A stretch of DNA of 64,000 nucleotides, from NCBI GenBank assembly GCA_965243525.1, contig OZ251568.1, forward strand, positions 1,054,001 through 1,118,000, given 5' to 3'. The stretch is from WTKD01 sp965243525 (lineage in GTDB: Bacteria > Spirochaetota > Spirochaetia > WTKD01). Below are positions 1 to 6,762 of this stretch, piece by piece (the first letter of the stretch is position 1; each line of letters opens with the position of its first letter). Below the pieces are notes generated by a model. That model ran no database searches and was not told where the DNA came from. It saw only the letters and a list, made by a program, of their open reading frames with translations. The position numbers and the translations under genes are program-made.

Positions 1-1208
1 CTCCACAAAAAGTATCCCCGCACATCGACTCCCTCATGAATGCTTTTTTCAACCATGCGAAGATGTTCGCGAATATATGCGATACGTCGTGGATCATGAC
101 AGGCGGCGCCATCTGCTGAAAGAATGTCTTGGAAGGCTGCTCCATTTTCAGTGATAATCAGGGGAATTCCTTTCGCGTGTTCCTTATACCACAAAAGATG
201 TCGATATACCCCCTCGGGAACAACAGGCCAGTCCATTGCAGTTCTTTCGACCTCTTGGTCAACTTCGCGATACTGCTCAACAGCTGCAGCATCCCAGGTC
301 ACACGGCTTTCTTCATAGTAATTAACACCGAGAAAATCTACCGGAGTCGCTATGATGGCCAGATCATCAGCTTGTATCGGCATCGCTATTTCAGGATAGA
401 AGTCTAGATGTTCTTGTGGATAGGCCCCTCGTAGCAATGGTCCAAGCAGCATTTCTGTACGCAAAGCAGCTGCATTTCGTGCAGCGTGGTGATCTTTGCT
501 GTCATCGTTTGCAGGTTGTGGTGTTGCCGTGTTGTGGATGATTCCCATCGGAGTTTTTAATCCTTGTTCTTTATAGCAACTTCGCGCAAGTCCATCTGCA
601 AGCAAAAGATGATGAATAGCGGTATAAGCTGCTTGTCTGTCACGTAATCCAGGAGCATGTTCACCAGTCAAATGACCAAGCACTGCAGCACAATAGGGTT
701 CGTTCATGCTTGCCCACAACAGAGGTCTGTCTTGGAAGATTTGGTAACAATGATAAGCATAGTCTGCAAAATAAAAAGAAGTATCTCTGTTTTGCCATCC
801 TCCCTTGTCCTGCAAGGCCTGCGGAAGATCCCAGTGAAAAAGAGTGAGCATCCCACGCATGCCCTTTTCTTCAAGTGCATCGAGGAGACGAAGATAATAA
901 TCAAATCCTTTAGAGTTTGGTTTGCCGCGACCATCAGGTTGAATTCGCGTCCAAGCTAGGGTGAAACTATATGCTTGAACTCCAAGCTTTTGCATAAGTT
1001 CAACGTCTTCTGGATAGCGATTAAATTGATCAACGGCTGTTTTTCCTGTTGAGGCATCTGTAATATTGCCCGGAATTTCCGCAAATACATCCCAGATGCT
1101 TTGTCCTTTTCCATCAACATCGATAGCCCCCTCCACCTGATAGGCAGAGGTCGCTACTCCCCAGATAAATTCAGGTGCGTGTATGCTAGCCTTTGACAGA
1201 GCCTGCAA
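1..1208 (-). CDS. Family 1 beta-glucosidase (GH1), C-terminus cut by window edge
   Basis: Retaining glycoside hydrolase of family GH1, expected to split beta-linked sugars (beta-glucosides or 6-phospho-beta-glucosides) after import by the transporter encoded upstream. The reading frame is open from 1208 to the window edge (402 codons). Visible family landmarks in one frame: N-terminal FIWGVATSAYQVEG, the acid/base NEP motif at residues 169-171, the nucleophile motif ITENG with Glu at about 354, and the start of the C-terminal GVDVRGYFLW block at the edge. No ATG fits. I chose TTG at 1208 because a GAGG ribosome site lies 5 nt before it; this overlaps the end of the preceding permease gene by 23 nt, typical of a coupled last gene. 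The last 40-50 residues lie outside the window. Exact substrate cannot be told. Confidence 0.9.
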   Translation of the reverse strand, partial: MQALSKASIHAPEFIWGVATSAYQVEGAIDVDGKGQSIWDVFAEIPGNITDASTGKTAVDQFNRYPEDVELMQKLGVQAYSFTLAWTRIQPDGRGKPNSKGFDYYLRLLDALEEKGMRGMLTLFHWDLPQALQDKGGWQNRDTSFYFADYAYHCYQIFQDRPLLWASMNEPYCAAVLGHLTGEHAPGLRDRQAAYTAIHHLLLADGLARSCYKEQGLKTPMGIIHNTATPQPANDDSKDHHAARNAAALRTEMLLGPLLRGAYPQEHLDFYPEIAMPIQADDLAIIATPVDFLGVNYYEESRVTWDAAAVEQYREVDQEVERTAMDWPVVPEGVYRHLLWYKEHAKGIPLIITENGAAFQDILSADGAACHDPRRIAYIREHLRMVEKSIHEGVDVRGYFLW

Positions 1209-2073
1209 TGATGCCTCGTACAAAAAATCGCTGTAATGAAAAAAACACCACCAACGGAATTATCATCGAAATGAAGGCCCCCGCAGTGAGAACATGCCAA
1301 TCCTGCCCTCGCGAACCTACCATTTCTGCCAGACGCGTTGTGACAAGAGCAACTTCTTCTCTGGTTCCCAAAAAGACAAGTGCTACTAGGAGGTCATTCC
1401 AAACCCAAAGAAACTGAAACACCGCAAACGCAGCAATCGCTGCCCCCGTCAAGGGCAAAATAAGGGTTGTAAATGTCTTCATCGGGGTTGCTCCATCGAT
1501 CTGTGCTGCTTCGATAATGTCACGAGGAAGACTAGCGATGAAACCAAAAAGCAAATACGTCGCAAGCGGTAGCCCAAATCCGGTATGCGCTAGCCAAATA
1601 CCAAGGAAGCTCCCGTTGAGACCGAGTCTTGTATAGACCTTAAACAAAGGAATCAAGGACATCTGCAAGGGAACCACAAGAAATCCTACAATCATTACAA
1701 AGATAAGCTTACGTCCTTTGAAATCTATCCAGGCGATGCCATAGGCTGCGAAGGCAGCTATGGTAATTGGAATCACCGTTGCCGGTATGGTGACCAGCAA
1801 GCTGTTTAAGAAAGCAATGCCCATCTTGTCGTTTGTAATGACAAATATATAATTTTGAAATGTCCATTGCCCTGCTTCCAAGAGTTGTCCAAAAACTGTC
1901 CACCATCCCGATATACGAATTACGTTTGGATCACGAAAGGAACTAATCAGCAATCCAAATGTCGGCAGAGACCAGAGAAACACAACAAGAAGAATTGAAC
2001 CATTGATAACAAATCGGGTGAGAAATTTTATTCGTCTCGATGCTGCGCCTTGAACAAGATGTAATTCACTCAT
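1186..2073 (-). CDS. Sugar ABC transporter permease, MalG type
   Basis: Inner-membrane permease of a carbohydrate-uptake (CUT1) ABC transporter, partner of the MalF-type protein encoded directly upstream. 295 residues with about six hydrophobic segments. The cytoplasmic EAA loop that contacts the ATPase is at residues 185-208 (IIEAAQIDGAT, Glu188 and Gly194 conserved). The start ATG at 2073 shares one base with the upstream stop region, so the two permeases are translationally coupled. No ATPase gene is present in the visible operon; a shared MalK/MsmX-type ATPase elsewhere is the usual solution in this family (inference). Confidence 0.93.
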   Translation of the reverse strand: MSELHLVQGAASRRIKFLTRFVINGSILLVVFLWSLPTFGLLISSFRDPNVIRISGWWTVFGQLLEAGQWTFQNYIFVITNDKMGIAFLNSLLVTIPATVIPITIAAFAAYGIAWIDFKGRKLIFVMIVGFLVVPLQMSLIPLFKVYTRLGLNGSFLGIWLAHTGFGLPLATYLLFGFIASLPRDIIEAAQIDGATPMKTFTTLILPLTGAAIAAFAVFQFLWVWNDLLVALVFLGTREEVALVTTRLAEMVGSRGQDWHVLTAGAFISMIIPLVVFFSLQRFFVRGIIAGSVKG

Positions 2074-3200
2074 TAGCTAGTTCTCCTATTTAAACTGCGG
2101 ATATTGTAAATCAGTATGGGGATAACCCCTATAAAAATGAGTATTGCAATTGCGGCAGAATATCCAAAATTTCCTCTCCTAAACATCTGGTTGTACATCA
2201 TGTTTGCAATAACATCGGTATTGTAATTTCCACTCGTCATTACAAAAATAATATCAAATATTTTCAATACAATGGTCACCATTGTTGTGGTTACCGTGAG
2301 GATCGTTCCCCCAATGATAGGAATGATGATCCGAAAAAAGACAGTAAACTCAGATGCACCATCAATTTTTGCTGCCTCGATCATGCTCAGCGGAACCGCT
2401 TTTATGGCCGCTGAAAAAACCACTACAGCAAATCCAGTTTGCAGCCAAATCATAATTGCAATCAAAAAGAAATTATTCCACGGTTGCAGAATAAACCACC
2501 CCTGAGGTTCTCCGCCAAAAAAAACAACCAATGCATTGAGCAAGCCAATTTGTTCACCATAGGTAGAATAGAAATAGACAAACCGCCAAATAACCGCAGC
2601 GCCGACAAAAGAAATAGCCATCGGCATAAAAATAAAGGCCTTCGCCTGCTTTTCCCAAGGAATACGATCTATTAGAACAGCGATGGTTACTCCCAACGAT
2701 ACGGTGAGCGTCGGGACGGTTAATAGCCAAATGAGATTATTTCTGAGGGCAATCCAAAGTTTCGGATCAACAAACAGTCTTTTGTAATTATCCAGGGTGA
2801 ATTCTGCCCATCCATCTGTTGCAGACGTATATACGAAAAAACTATCAAGGGCAGTACGGATTACTGGAAAAACGATATAAAATCCAAGAAATGCCACAGC
2901 GGGTCCAACAAAAACCCAGGGCAGGAATTGATTTCGCGCTTTCTGTGCTAGGGATTCCACCATCCCATTTAATGAATAGAAAAGCCCCCAAATGCCGCCT
3001 ATTCCCGCCAATAATGCCAAAATCCCCAGTAATAACTTTGGGGTATTTTCTAGGGTCATAAGATAGGTGCTCCCCCAGAGCACCAAAATGACCCCAACAA
3101 ATACCCCTAAATTGATAAGGAATTTCTCTCCTTGAAAGTCATCTGAGGCATTCAAGGCCCGAGCTCCTGTCTGATAAACGAACTTCTTTTTTACCGGCAT
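2073..3200 (-). CDS. Sugar ABC transporter permease, MalF type
   Basis: Second inner-membrane permease of the CUT1 sugar transporter. 375 residues, longer than the usual 290-310: the first 90 residues add two extra hydrophobic segments (about 28-48 and 55-75) before the normal permease core, which begins at about residue 92 (FLPWVFVGPAVAFLGFYIV). The EAA loop is at about 272-294 (MIEAAKIDGASEF, then RIIIP). It lies 6 nt after the nearest TM2-domain gene and immediately before the MalG-type gene. The long N-terminus recalls MalF of enterobacteria, which also has additional N-terminal helices. Substrate unknown; the downstream GH1 enzyme suggests a beta-glucoside or oligosaccharide. Confidence 0.92.
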   Translation of the reverse strand: MPVKKKFVYQTGARALNASDDFQGEKFLINLGVFVGVILVLWGSTYLMTLENTPKLLLGILALLAGIGGIWGLFYSLNGMVESLAQKARNQFLPWVFVGPAVAFLGFYIVFPVIRTALDSFFVYTSATDGWAEFTLDNYKRLFVDPKLWIALRNNLIWLLTVPTLTVSLGVTIAVLIDRIPWEKQAKAFIFMPMAISFVGAAVIWRFVYFYSTYGEQIGLLNALVVFFGGEPQGWFILQPWNNFFLIAIMIWLQTGFAVVVFSAAIKAVPLSMIEAAKIDGASEFTVFFRIIIPIIGGTILTVTTTMVTIVLKIFDIIFVMTSGNYNTDVIANMMYNQMFRRGNFGYSAAIAILIFIGVIPILIYNIRSLNRRTS

Positions 3201-3206
3201 TGAAAT

Positions 3207-3500
3207 TTACTTTTGTGGTTCAGCTGCAGAAGCAGGCAATAGTCCTCCGGTGATAATTCGAATAAGATCTACAAACAATATAATTCCGTAAACTCCCAGA
3301 ATTGCACCACCAATTATCATAAGAGGCATTTGAACAGTTCCTAAGCCTACCCCCAACAACACACTACTCAGAATGGTTGTAAGAATACACAATACTCCAG
3401 TTCCAGTTTTGCCAAGATAAAACCGATGTGCTCCAAATGCTCCCAAAAAGAACCATAAAATCAAGGCAACTGCTTTTGATTTTTCTCCTGTATTACCCAT
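3207..3500 (-). CDS. TM2-domain membrane protein (third of three)
   Basis: Small integral membrane protein of 97 residues. It matches the TM2 family pattern: a short polar N-terminus, then a first helix ending in GAFGAHRFYLGKTGTG (about residues 19-34), a second hydrophobic hairpin, and an acidic end of the last helix (FVDLIRIITGGL, about 75-86). The role of TM2 proteins is not known. A clear GGAG ribosome site precedes the ATG at 3500. It is the last of three TM2 genes between the sugar-binding protein and the permeases, 6 nt before the MalF-type gene, so it is almost certainly co-transcribed with the transporter. The three copies differ strongly in sequence, so they are not recent duplicates. 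Confidence 0.85.
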   Translation of the reverse strand: MGNTGEKSKAVALILWFFLGAFGAHRFYLGKTGTGVLCILTTILSSVLLGVGLGTVQMPLMIIGGAILGVYGIILFVDLIRIITGGLLPASAAEPQK

Positions 3501-3580
3501 ATTTTTCTCCTTTTATGTTTTAGGATTTTTCCTAAATGTTTTTTTGCTATTTATCACTATAAAAGTTATGTTAATTTTGT

Positions 3581-3937
3581 TCAAGGCTCAATAAAAAATC
3601 TTTCCGTAGCAATTTTGAATAAGTCAATAAAATACCATACTGCAAATCCAATCCACCATAACACTGGGATAATCAACAATAAGATCGTGCCACCGTTAAA
3701 CGGAGAATCGCCTGCAAACAGCCTTTCCGCTCCTAAATATGAAACATATTTAGTTAAAAATCCGATGATGGCTCCAATAAATTGAGAAAATAGAATCCCA
3801 GCTACGATGTTTGCACCGAGAATAATCGAGGCCGTAATGTATTTACGTGCATAAAATCGATGTAATCCTAGAGGTGCAAAGAAGACAAACAGCAATAATG
3901 CCACAACTGTAGATTTTTCTTTTGCGTTATTCGGCAT
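3581..3937 (-). CDS. TM2-domain membrane protein (second of three)
   Basis: 118-residue membrane protein of the TM2 family. The signature APLGLHRFYARKYITA is at about residues 21-36 and the second membrane segment closes with AVWYFIDLFKIATERF. It is about 20 residues longer than its downstream neighbour, with an extra loop (KYVSYLGAERLFAGDSPFNG) between the hydrophobic parts. A GGAGG ribosome site lies just before the ATG at 3937. Sandwiched between two other TM2 genes in the sugar operon. Function unknown; a role as accessory or regulatory membrane subunit of the transporter is only a guess from position. Confidence 0.83.
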   Translation of the reverse strand: MPNNAKEKSTVVALLLFVFFAPLGLHRFYARKYITASIILGANIVAGILFSQFIGAIIGFLTKYVSYLGAERLFAGDSPFNGGTILLLIIPVLWWIGFAVWYFIDLFKIATERFFIEP

Positions 3938-4084
3938 AATTCCTCCTGTTTACTATGTGGTATAACCACGAGCGCTAAACCTGTCTTAAGAGTTGCGCTC
4001 TAACATTCCCATTGCTGCTCTATCCGTGATTTGCTCAAAGTTACACATCTCCGGACAGTCAGCATCTTGTCACATGTATACTGC

Positions 4085-4402
4085 TTATTCGTGCTCGTAT
4101 TGCAGAAAATTTCTAGTAGCAATGCTATACAAATCAACGATCCATATTACAGCAAATACTACCCACCAAACCGCTGCAAGAATTATCAGTATATTTGCTT
4201 CTGCATAGAAGCTTCCGAAATTTATACCCATCCAAATTCCGACGAATACAATCGACATAAGACCTGCGATTAATATACCGACAGCTGAACGAGTTTTTCC
4301 AGCATAAAAGCGATGCATGCCAAAAAATGAAAAAAATGTAAACAACAATATTGTTATTATTGTTGCCTGTGTTTCTAAGAGAGATATCTGATTGTCACCC
4401 AT
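4085..4402 (-). CDS. TM2-domain membrane protein (first of three)
   Basis: 105-residue TM2-family membrane protein. The signature FFGMHRFYAGKTRSAVG is at about residues 27-43, and the final helix ends in VIWIVDLYSIATRNF. The ATG at 4402 follows a GGAGG box. The gene starts 55 nt after the sugar-binding protein gene, with a 10-bp stem-loop in between (4420-4448). A 147-nt gap follows before the next TM2 gene; I see no further gene in that gap. Function unknown. Confidence 0.83.
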   Translation of the reverse strand: MGDNQISLLETQATIITILLFTFFSFFGMHRFYAGKTRSAVGILIAGLMSIVFVGIWMGINFGSFYAEANILIILAAVWWVVFAVIWIVDLYSIATRNFLQYEHE

Positions 4403-4419
4403 AGTTCCTCCTTAAAATA

Positions 4420-4448
4420 ATACAGCAGACCATGAAGATCTGCTGTAT
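4420..4448 (-). terminator. Stem-loop after the sugar-binding protein gene
   Basis: Perfect 10-bp inverted repeat, ATACAGCAGA at 4420-4429 and TCTGCTGTAT at 4439-4448, nine-base loop, 10 nt after the stop codon of the binding-protein gene. On the transcribed strand it is followed by a weak U-rich stretch. It could act as a partial terminator or as a 3' stabiliser, so that more binding protein than permease is made. A second sugar operon in this window has a stronger hairpin at the same place (18499-18528). Confidence 0.6.
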
Positions 4449-4457
4449 ATAAGCTAT

Positions 4458-5771
4458 TTATTGAGGCCAGCTTGCGTCAATGTCTCGTAAGACCTCATCC
4501 AGTGTTGATGTTTCATTCACATAATCAACCATTCCGGTCCAAAATGTGCCTGCACCAACTGCTCCTGGCATCAGATCTGAACCGTCAAAGCGGAACGTGT
4601 CTGCTCCTGCGAGCAATTCTGCAAATTTCCGATCAATTGGATTAAGATACCAGTCAAGTGAAGCATCTTTGTGGGGTGAAATAAACCCACCAGCTTCAAC
4701 CCATGCCTTCGTCGACAGTCCTGTGGTAAGATAGCGAGCAAGCGCACGAACCTCTGGACGATCATTGAATACTGCGTAGATATCACCAGCACCCAACATT
4801 GGCTTTCCATAGGTAGGATCAATTGGTGGGAAATAGAAGAAATCAACGTCTTCTCCCACTACGGAACCCTCAGGAAAGAAAGCTGGAATAAAGGATGCCT
4901 GTCGGTGCAGCCATGCGGCTGGAGGATCAACAAACAATGGTGTTGGGGCGTCTCCAAACGGTGTTAACAAAATACCTTCGGTACCACCAAGCACATAGTC
5001 TTCATTTCTCCAAATCTGATCAAGATAGGAAACTGCCTTACGAATTTGTGGAGAATCAAACGGGAGTTCCCCTCTGGTCCATGCATCGTAGTCTTGCACC
5101 GGTGCGGTACGCAGTAGAATATCTTCAATCCAGTCAGTTGCAACCCAACCAGTTGCACCAGAGCTTTCGATTCCAATTGCCCATGGAATACCGCCATCTG
5201 CAACGATCTGATCTGAAAGTGCAATGAGTTCATCCCATGTTTCAGGAATTGCATATCCAGCAGCTTCGAATTCTGGCTTTGGATACCAAACAAGCGATTT
5301 TATATTTGCGCGATACCAAAGACCTGCCATGATTCCATCCACAGTTGCCATCTCAAGCCAACTATCGATGTATTGTTCTGAAAGATATCCTGCAGGAAAC
5401 CATTCATTCAGATCAACAACTTTGCCACCCTTCACAAAGTCGCTCAAGAGACCTGGCTGTGGAAACGCTGCCATGTCTGGTGGATCATCTCCTTCAACAC
5501 GCACGATGATAAGACTCTCAAAATCTCCAGATCCCTCATAGACAACGTCAATACCAGTTGCCTCTTCAAAAAGAACCATAGATGTCTTGAATCTATTTTC
5601 GTCCTCATCAACAAAAGCACCAAATATATTCACCGTTGTTCCAGAAAGGTCTTCACCATCGGTATATGGATTGTTTGTATAACTTTCTGAACTCGCTCCA
5701 TCGCCATCGCGACTACAAGCAACACTCAAAAGTAGAATTGCACATACACATACAACAAGTATGTTTCTCAT
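4458..5771 (-). CDS. Sugar-binding lipoprotein of ABC transporter (CUT1 type)
   Basis: Extracytoplasmic solute-binding protein family 1, delivering a sugar to the MalF/MalG-type permeases encoded downstream. 437 residues. N-terminal lipoprotein signal with lipobox LSVAC (acylated Cys at residue 19), then a Ser/Asp/Gly-rich tether and the family 1 fold beginning with LSGTTVNIFGAFVDEDENRF. The motif QPGLLSDFVKGGKVVDL and the C-terminal DEVLRDIDASWPQ are typical of the ABC-type sugar binders. First gene of the operon; GGAGG ribosome site before the ATG. Ligand not predictable from sequence alone; the GH1 enzyme at the end of the operon argues for a glucoside. Confidence 0.92.
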   Translation of the reverse strand: MRNILVVCVCAILLLSVACSRDGDGASSESYTNNPYTDGEDLSGTTVNIFGAFVDEDENRFKTSMVLFEEATGIDVVYEGSGDFESLIIVRVEGDDPPDMAAFPQPGLLSDFVKGGKVVDLNEWFPAGYLSEQYIDSWLEMATVDGIMAGLWYRANIKSLVWYPKPEFEAAGYAIPETWDELIALSDQIVADGGIPWAIGIESSGATGWVATDWIEDILLRTAPVQDYDAWTRGELPFDSPQIRKAVSYLDQIWRNEDYVLGGTEGILLTPFGDAPTPLFVDPPAAWLHRQASFIPAFFPEGSVVGEDVDFFYFPPIDPTYGKPMLGAGDIYAVFNDRPEVRALARYLTTGLSTKAWVEAGGFISPHKDASLDWYLNPIDRKFAELLAGADTFRFDGSDLMPGAVGAGTFWTGMVDYVNETSTLDEVLRDIDASWPQ

Positions 5772-5830
5772 AAAATACTCCTCCTAATTATTAGGTTATC
5801 TATAGTGTACAATTGTGCTCTATATACACA

Positions 5831-5968
5831 ATAATTACAAGGTAAGTCCAGTAAGGTAATTAGTATCATTTATAATATAGAGGCACCTATCCTATTGATA
5901 AATGCCCTAATTTTGAGGTTATTGCTTATTCATAGCTAGCAACGATATGAATTTCAAATCGATAGCTT
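5831..5968. repeat. Duplicated segment, copy 1 (3' end and downstream region of lipoprotein gene)
   Basis: About 135 bp nearly identical to 9173-9308. It comprises the untranslated region after the lipoprotein gene and the last codons of that gene (encoding the shared ending RFEIHIVASY). It includes GGTAAGTCCAGTAAGGTAAT and the AGGCACCTATCCTA half of a hairpin that is intact in the other copy. Evidence of recent duplication of a whole gene with its 3' flank. Confidence 0.85.
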
Positions 5969-6546
5969 ATGGGTAAATCTATATTAGAATTCGTTGGAAT
6001 AAATTCCACCACTGCATCTTCATTACGAGGTCCATAGACTTTAATTTGAGGATTGAGTAAGTCAATGTGTTCCATTGGATAGATTATTCCAAAAAGAATA
6101 GCATAGGTAAGACTCACTGAACTTGGGAAGCTGAGAAATGGTCTTACTTCACTACCATTTGGAAACCTGAACACTCCACTCCAAAGATATTTGTCCTCAC
6201 CATTGCTATCTACCAAGTACATCCCAAAATCAATGGCTGTTAGTGATTGAGCAATAAAATCACTTGCGGTGAGTCTCCAGATAATAATACGTTCATCGTC
6301 ATCATGCTGAACTTCACCAAACTCTTGTTCTCCAGCATGAGGCGTCGTAGCCCTAATGTATGTAGCAGAAGCAGGTATGTTAAAATCGCCATCTTCATCA
6401 TCAGCGATTCCATTTCCATCAAGTTCACCGGCTCCCATCTGATCGATTCCTCCCATATCACCTCTACCTGCACCATTCGCCCCACATGCAACAAGGAACA
6501 AAATCACAAGACTTAGACAAACCAAATATATTACATTCTTCTTCAT
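5926..6546 (-). CDS. Lipoprotein of unknown function, paralogue of the product at 9269-9786
   Basis: 206 residues. Lipoprotein signal with lipobox LFLVAC (Cys 21), followed by a Gly/Asp-rich tether (residues 22-55) and a soluble domain of about 145 residues. I do not recognise the domain. It shares with the product at 9269-9786 the blocks IIWRLTASDF, VYGPRNEDAVVEFIPT and the ending YRFEIHIVASY(E), so the two are paralogues. The start ATG at 6546 follows AGAGGTG. Upstream sequence, start region and signal peptide (KKNVIYLV) are shared with the WD40 lipoprotein encoded just upstream, so the three genes are modular rearrangements of one another. Probably an envelope-anchored protein; lipoproteins with such paralogy are often surface exposed (inference). 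Confidence 0.72.
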   Translation of the reverse strand: MKKNVIYLVCLSLVILFLVACGANGAGRGDMGGIDQMGAGELDGNGIADDEDGDFNIPASATYIRATTPHAGEQEFGEVQHDDDERIIIWRLTASDFIAQSLTAIDFGMYLVDSNGEDKYLWSGVFRFPNGSEVRPFLSFPSSVSLTYAILFGIIYPMEHIDLLNPQIKVYGPRNEDAVVEFIPTNSNIDLPISYRFEIHIVASYE

Positions 6547-6563
6547 AAAAACACCTCTAATTA

Positions 6564-6717
6564 ATCAGCTATTGTTTTTTACAATCTCTGTGTCATGTAG
6601 GAGATTATAATACAATCAACGTAAAAAACGAAATTTGTGTAGTTATTTACTATGGTTGTTTCAGAGATATGGCGATCCTAGTCTAGTTTTTGAAGCCGTA
6701 ATGGGAGGGGAAGAATT
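6564..6717. repeat. Duplicated promoter/leader segment, copy A, with PFL 3'-end fragment
   Basis: Nearly matches 8969-9113 and 9805-9958. Shared parts, in minus-strand order, are a fragment identical or near-identical to the last codons of the PFL gene (ending in the CTA that is its stop at 9923, here at 6683-6685), a promoter-like TATAAT (complement of 6604-6609), and a leader with ATTGT/ACAAT arms upstream of the lipoprotein start. It drives the gene at 5926-6546. Confidence 0.85.
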
Positions 6718-6738
6718 CTTCCTCCTCCCCCATTACGG
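6696..6738. repeat. Long imperfect inverted repeat downstream of WD40 gene
   Basis: Left arm CCGTAATGGGAGGGGAAGAA (6696-6715) and right arm 6716-6738 are complementary over about 20 bp with a 3-nt bulge, meeting at a central GAATTC. The left arm is the copied PFL 3'-end fragment; the right arm is the same sequence inverted. It sits 25 nt beyond the stop codon of the WD40 lipoprotein gene and would form a strong RNA hairpin, but no U-run follows, so mRNA stabilisation is as likely as termination. Confidence 0.7.
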
Positions 6739-6762
6739 TCATCTGCTTGTCTTCGCTATACG

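Noticed and set aside
4895..5227. Plus-strand open frame inside the sugar-binding protein gene
   Set aside because: It is opposite a clear family 1 binding protein and shows no protein-like features.
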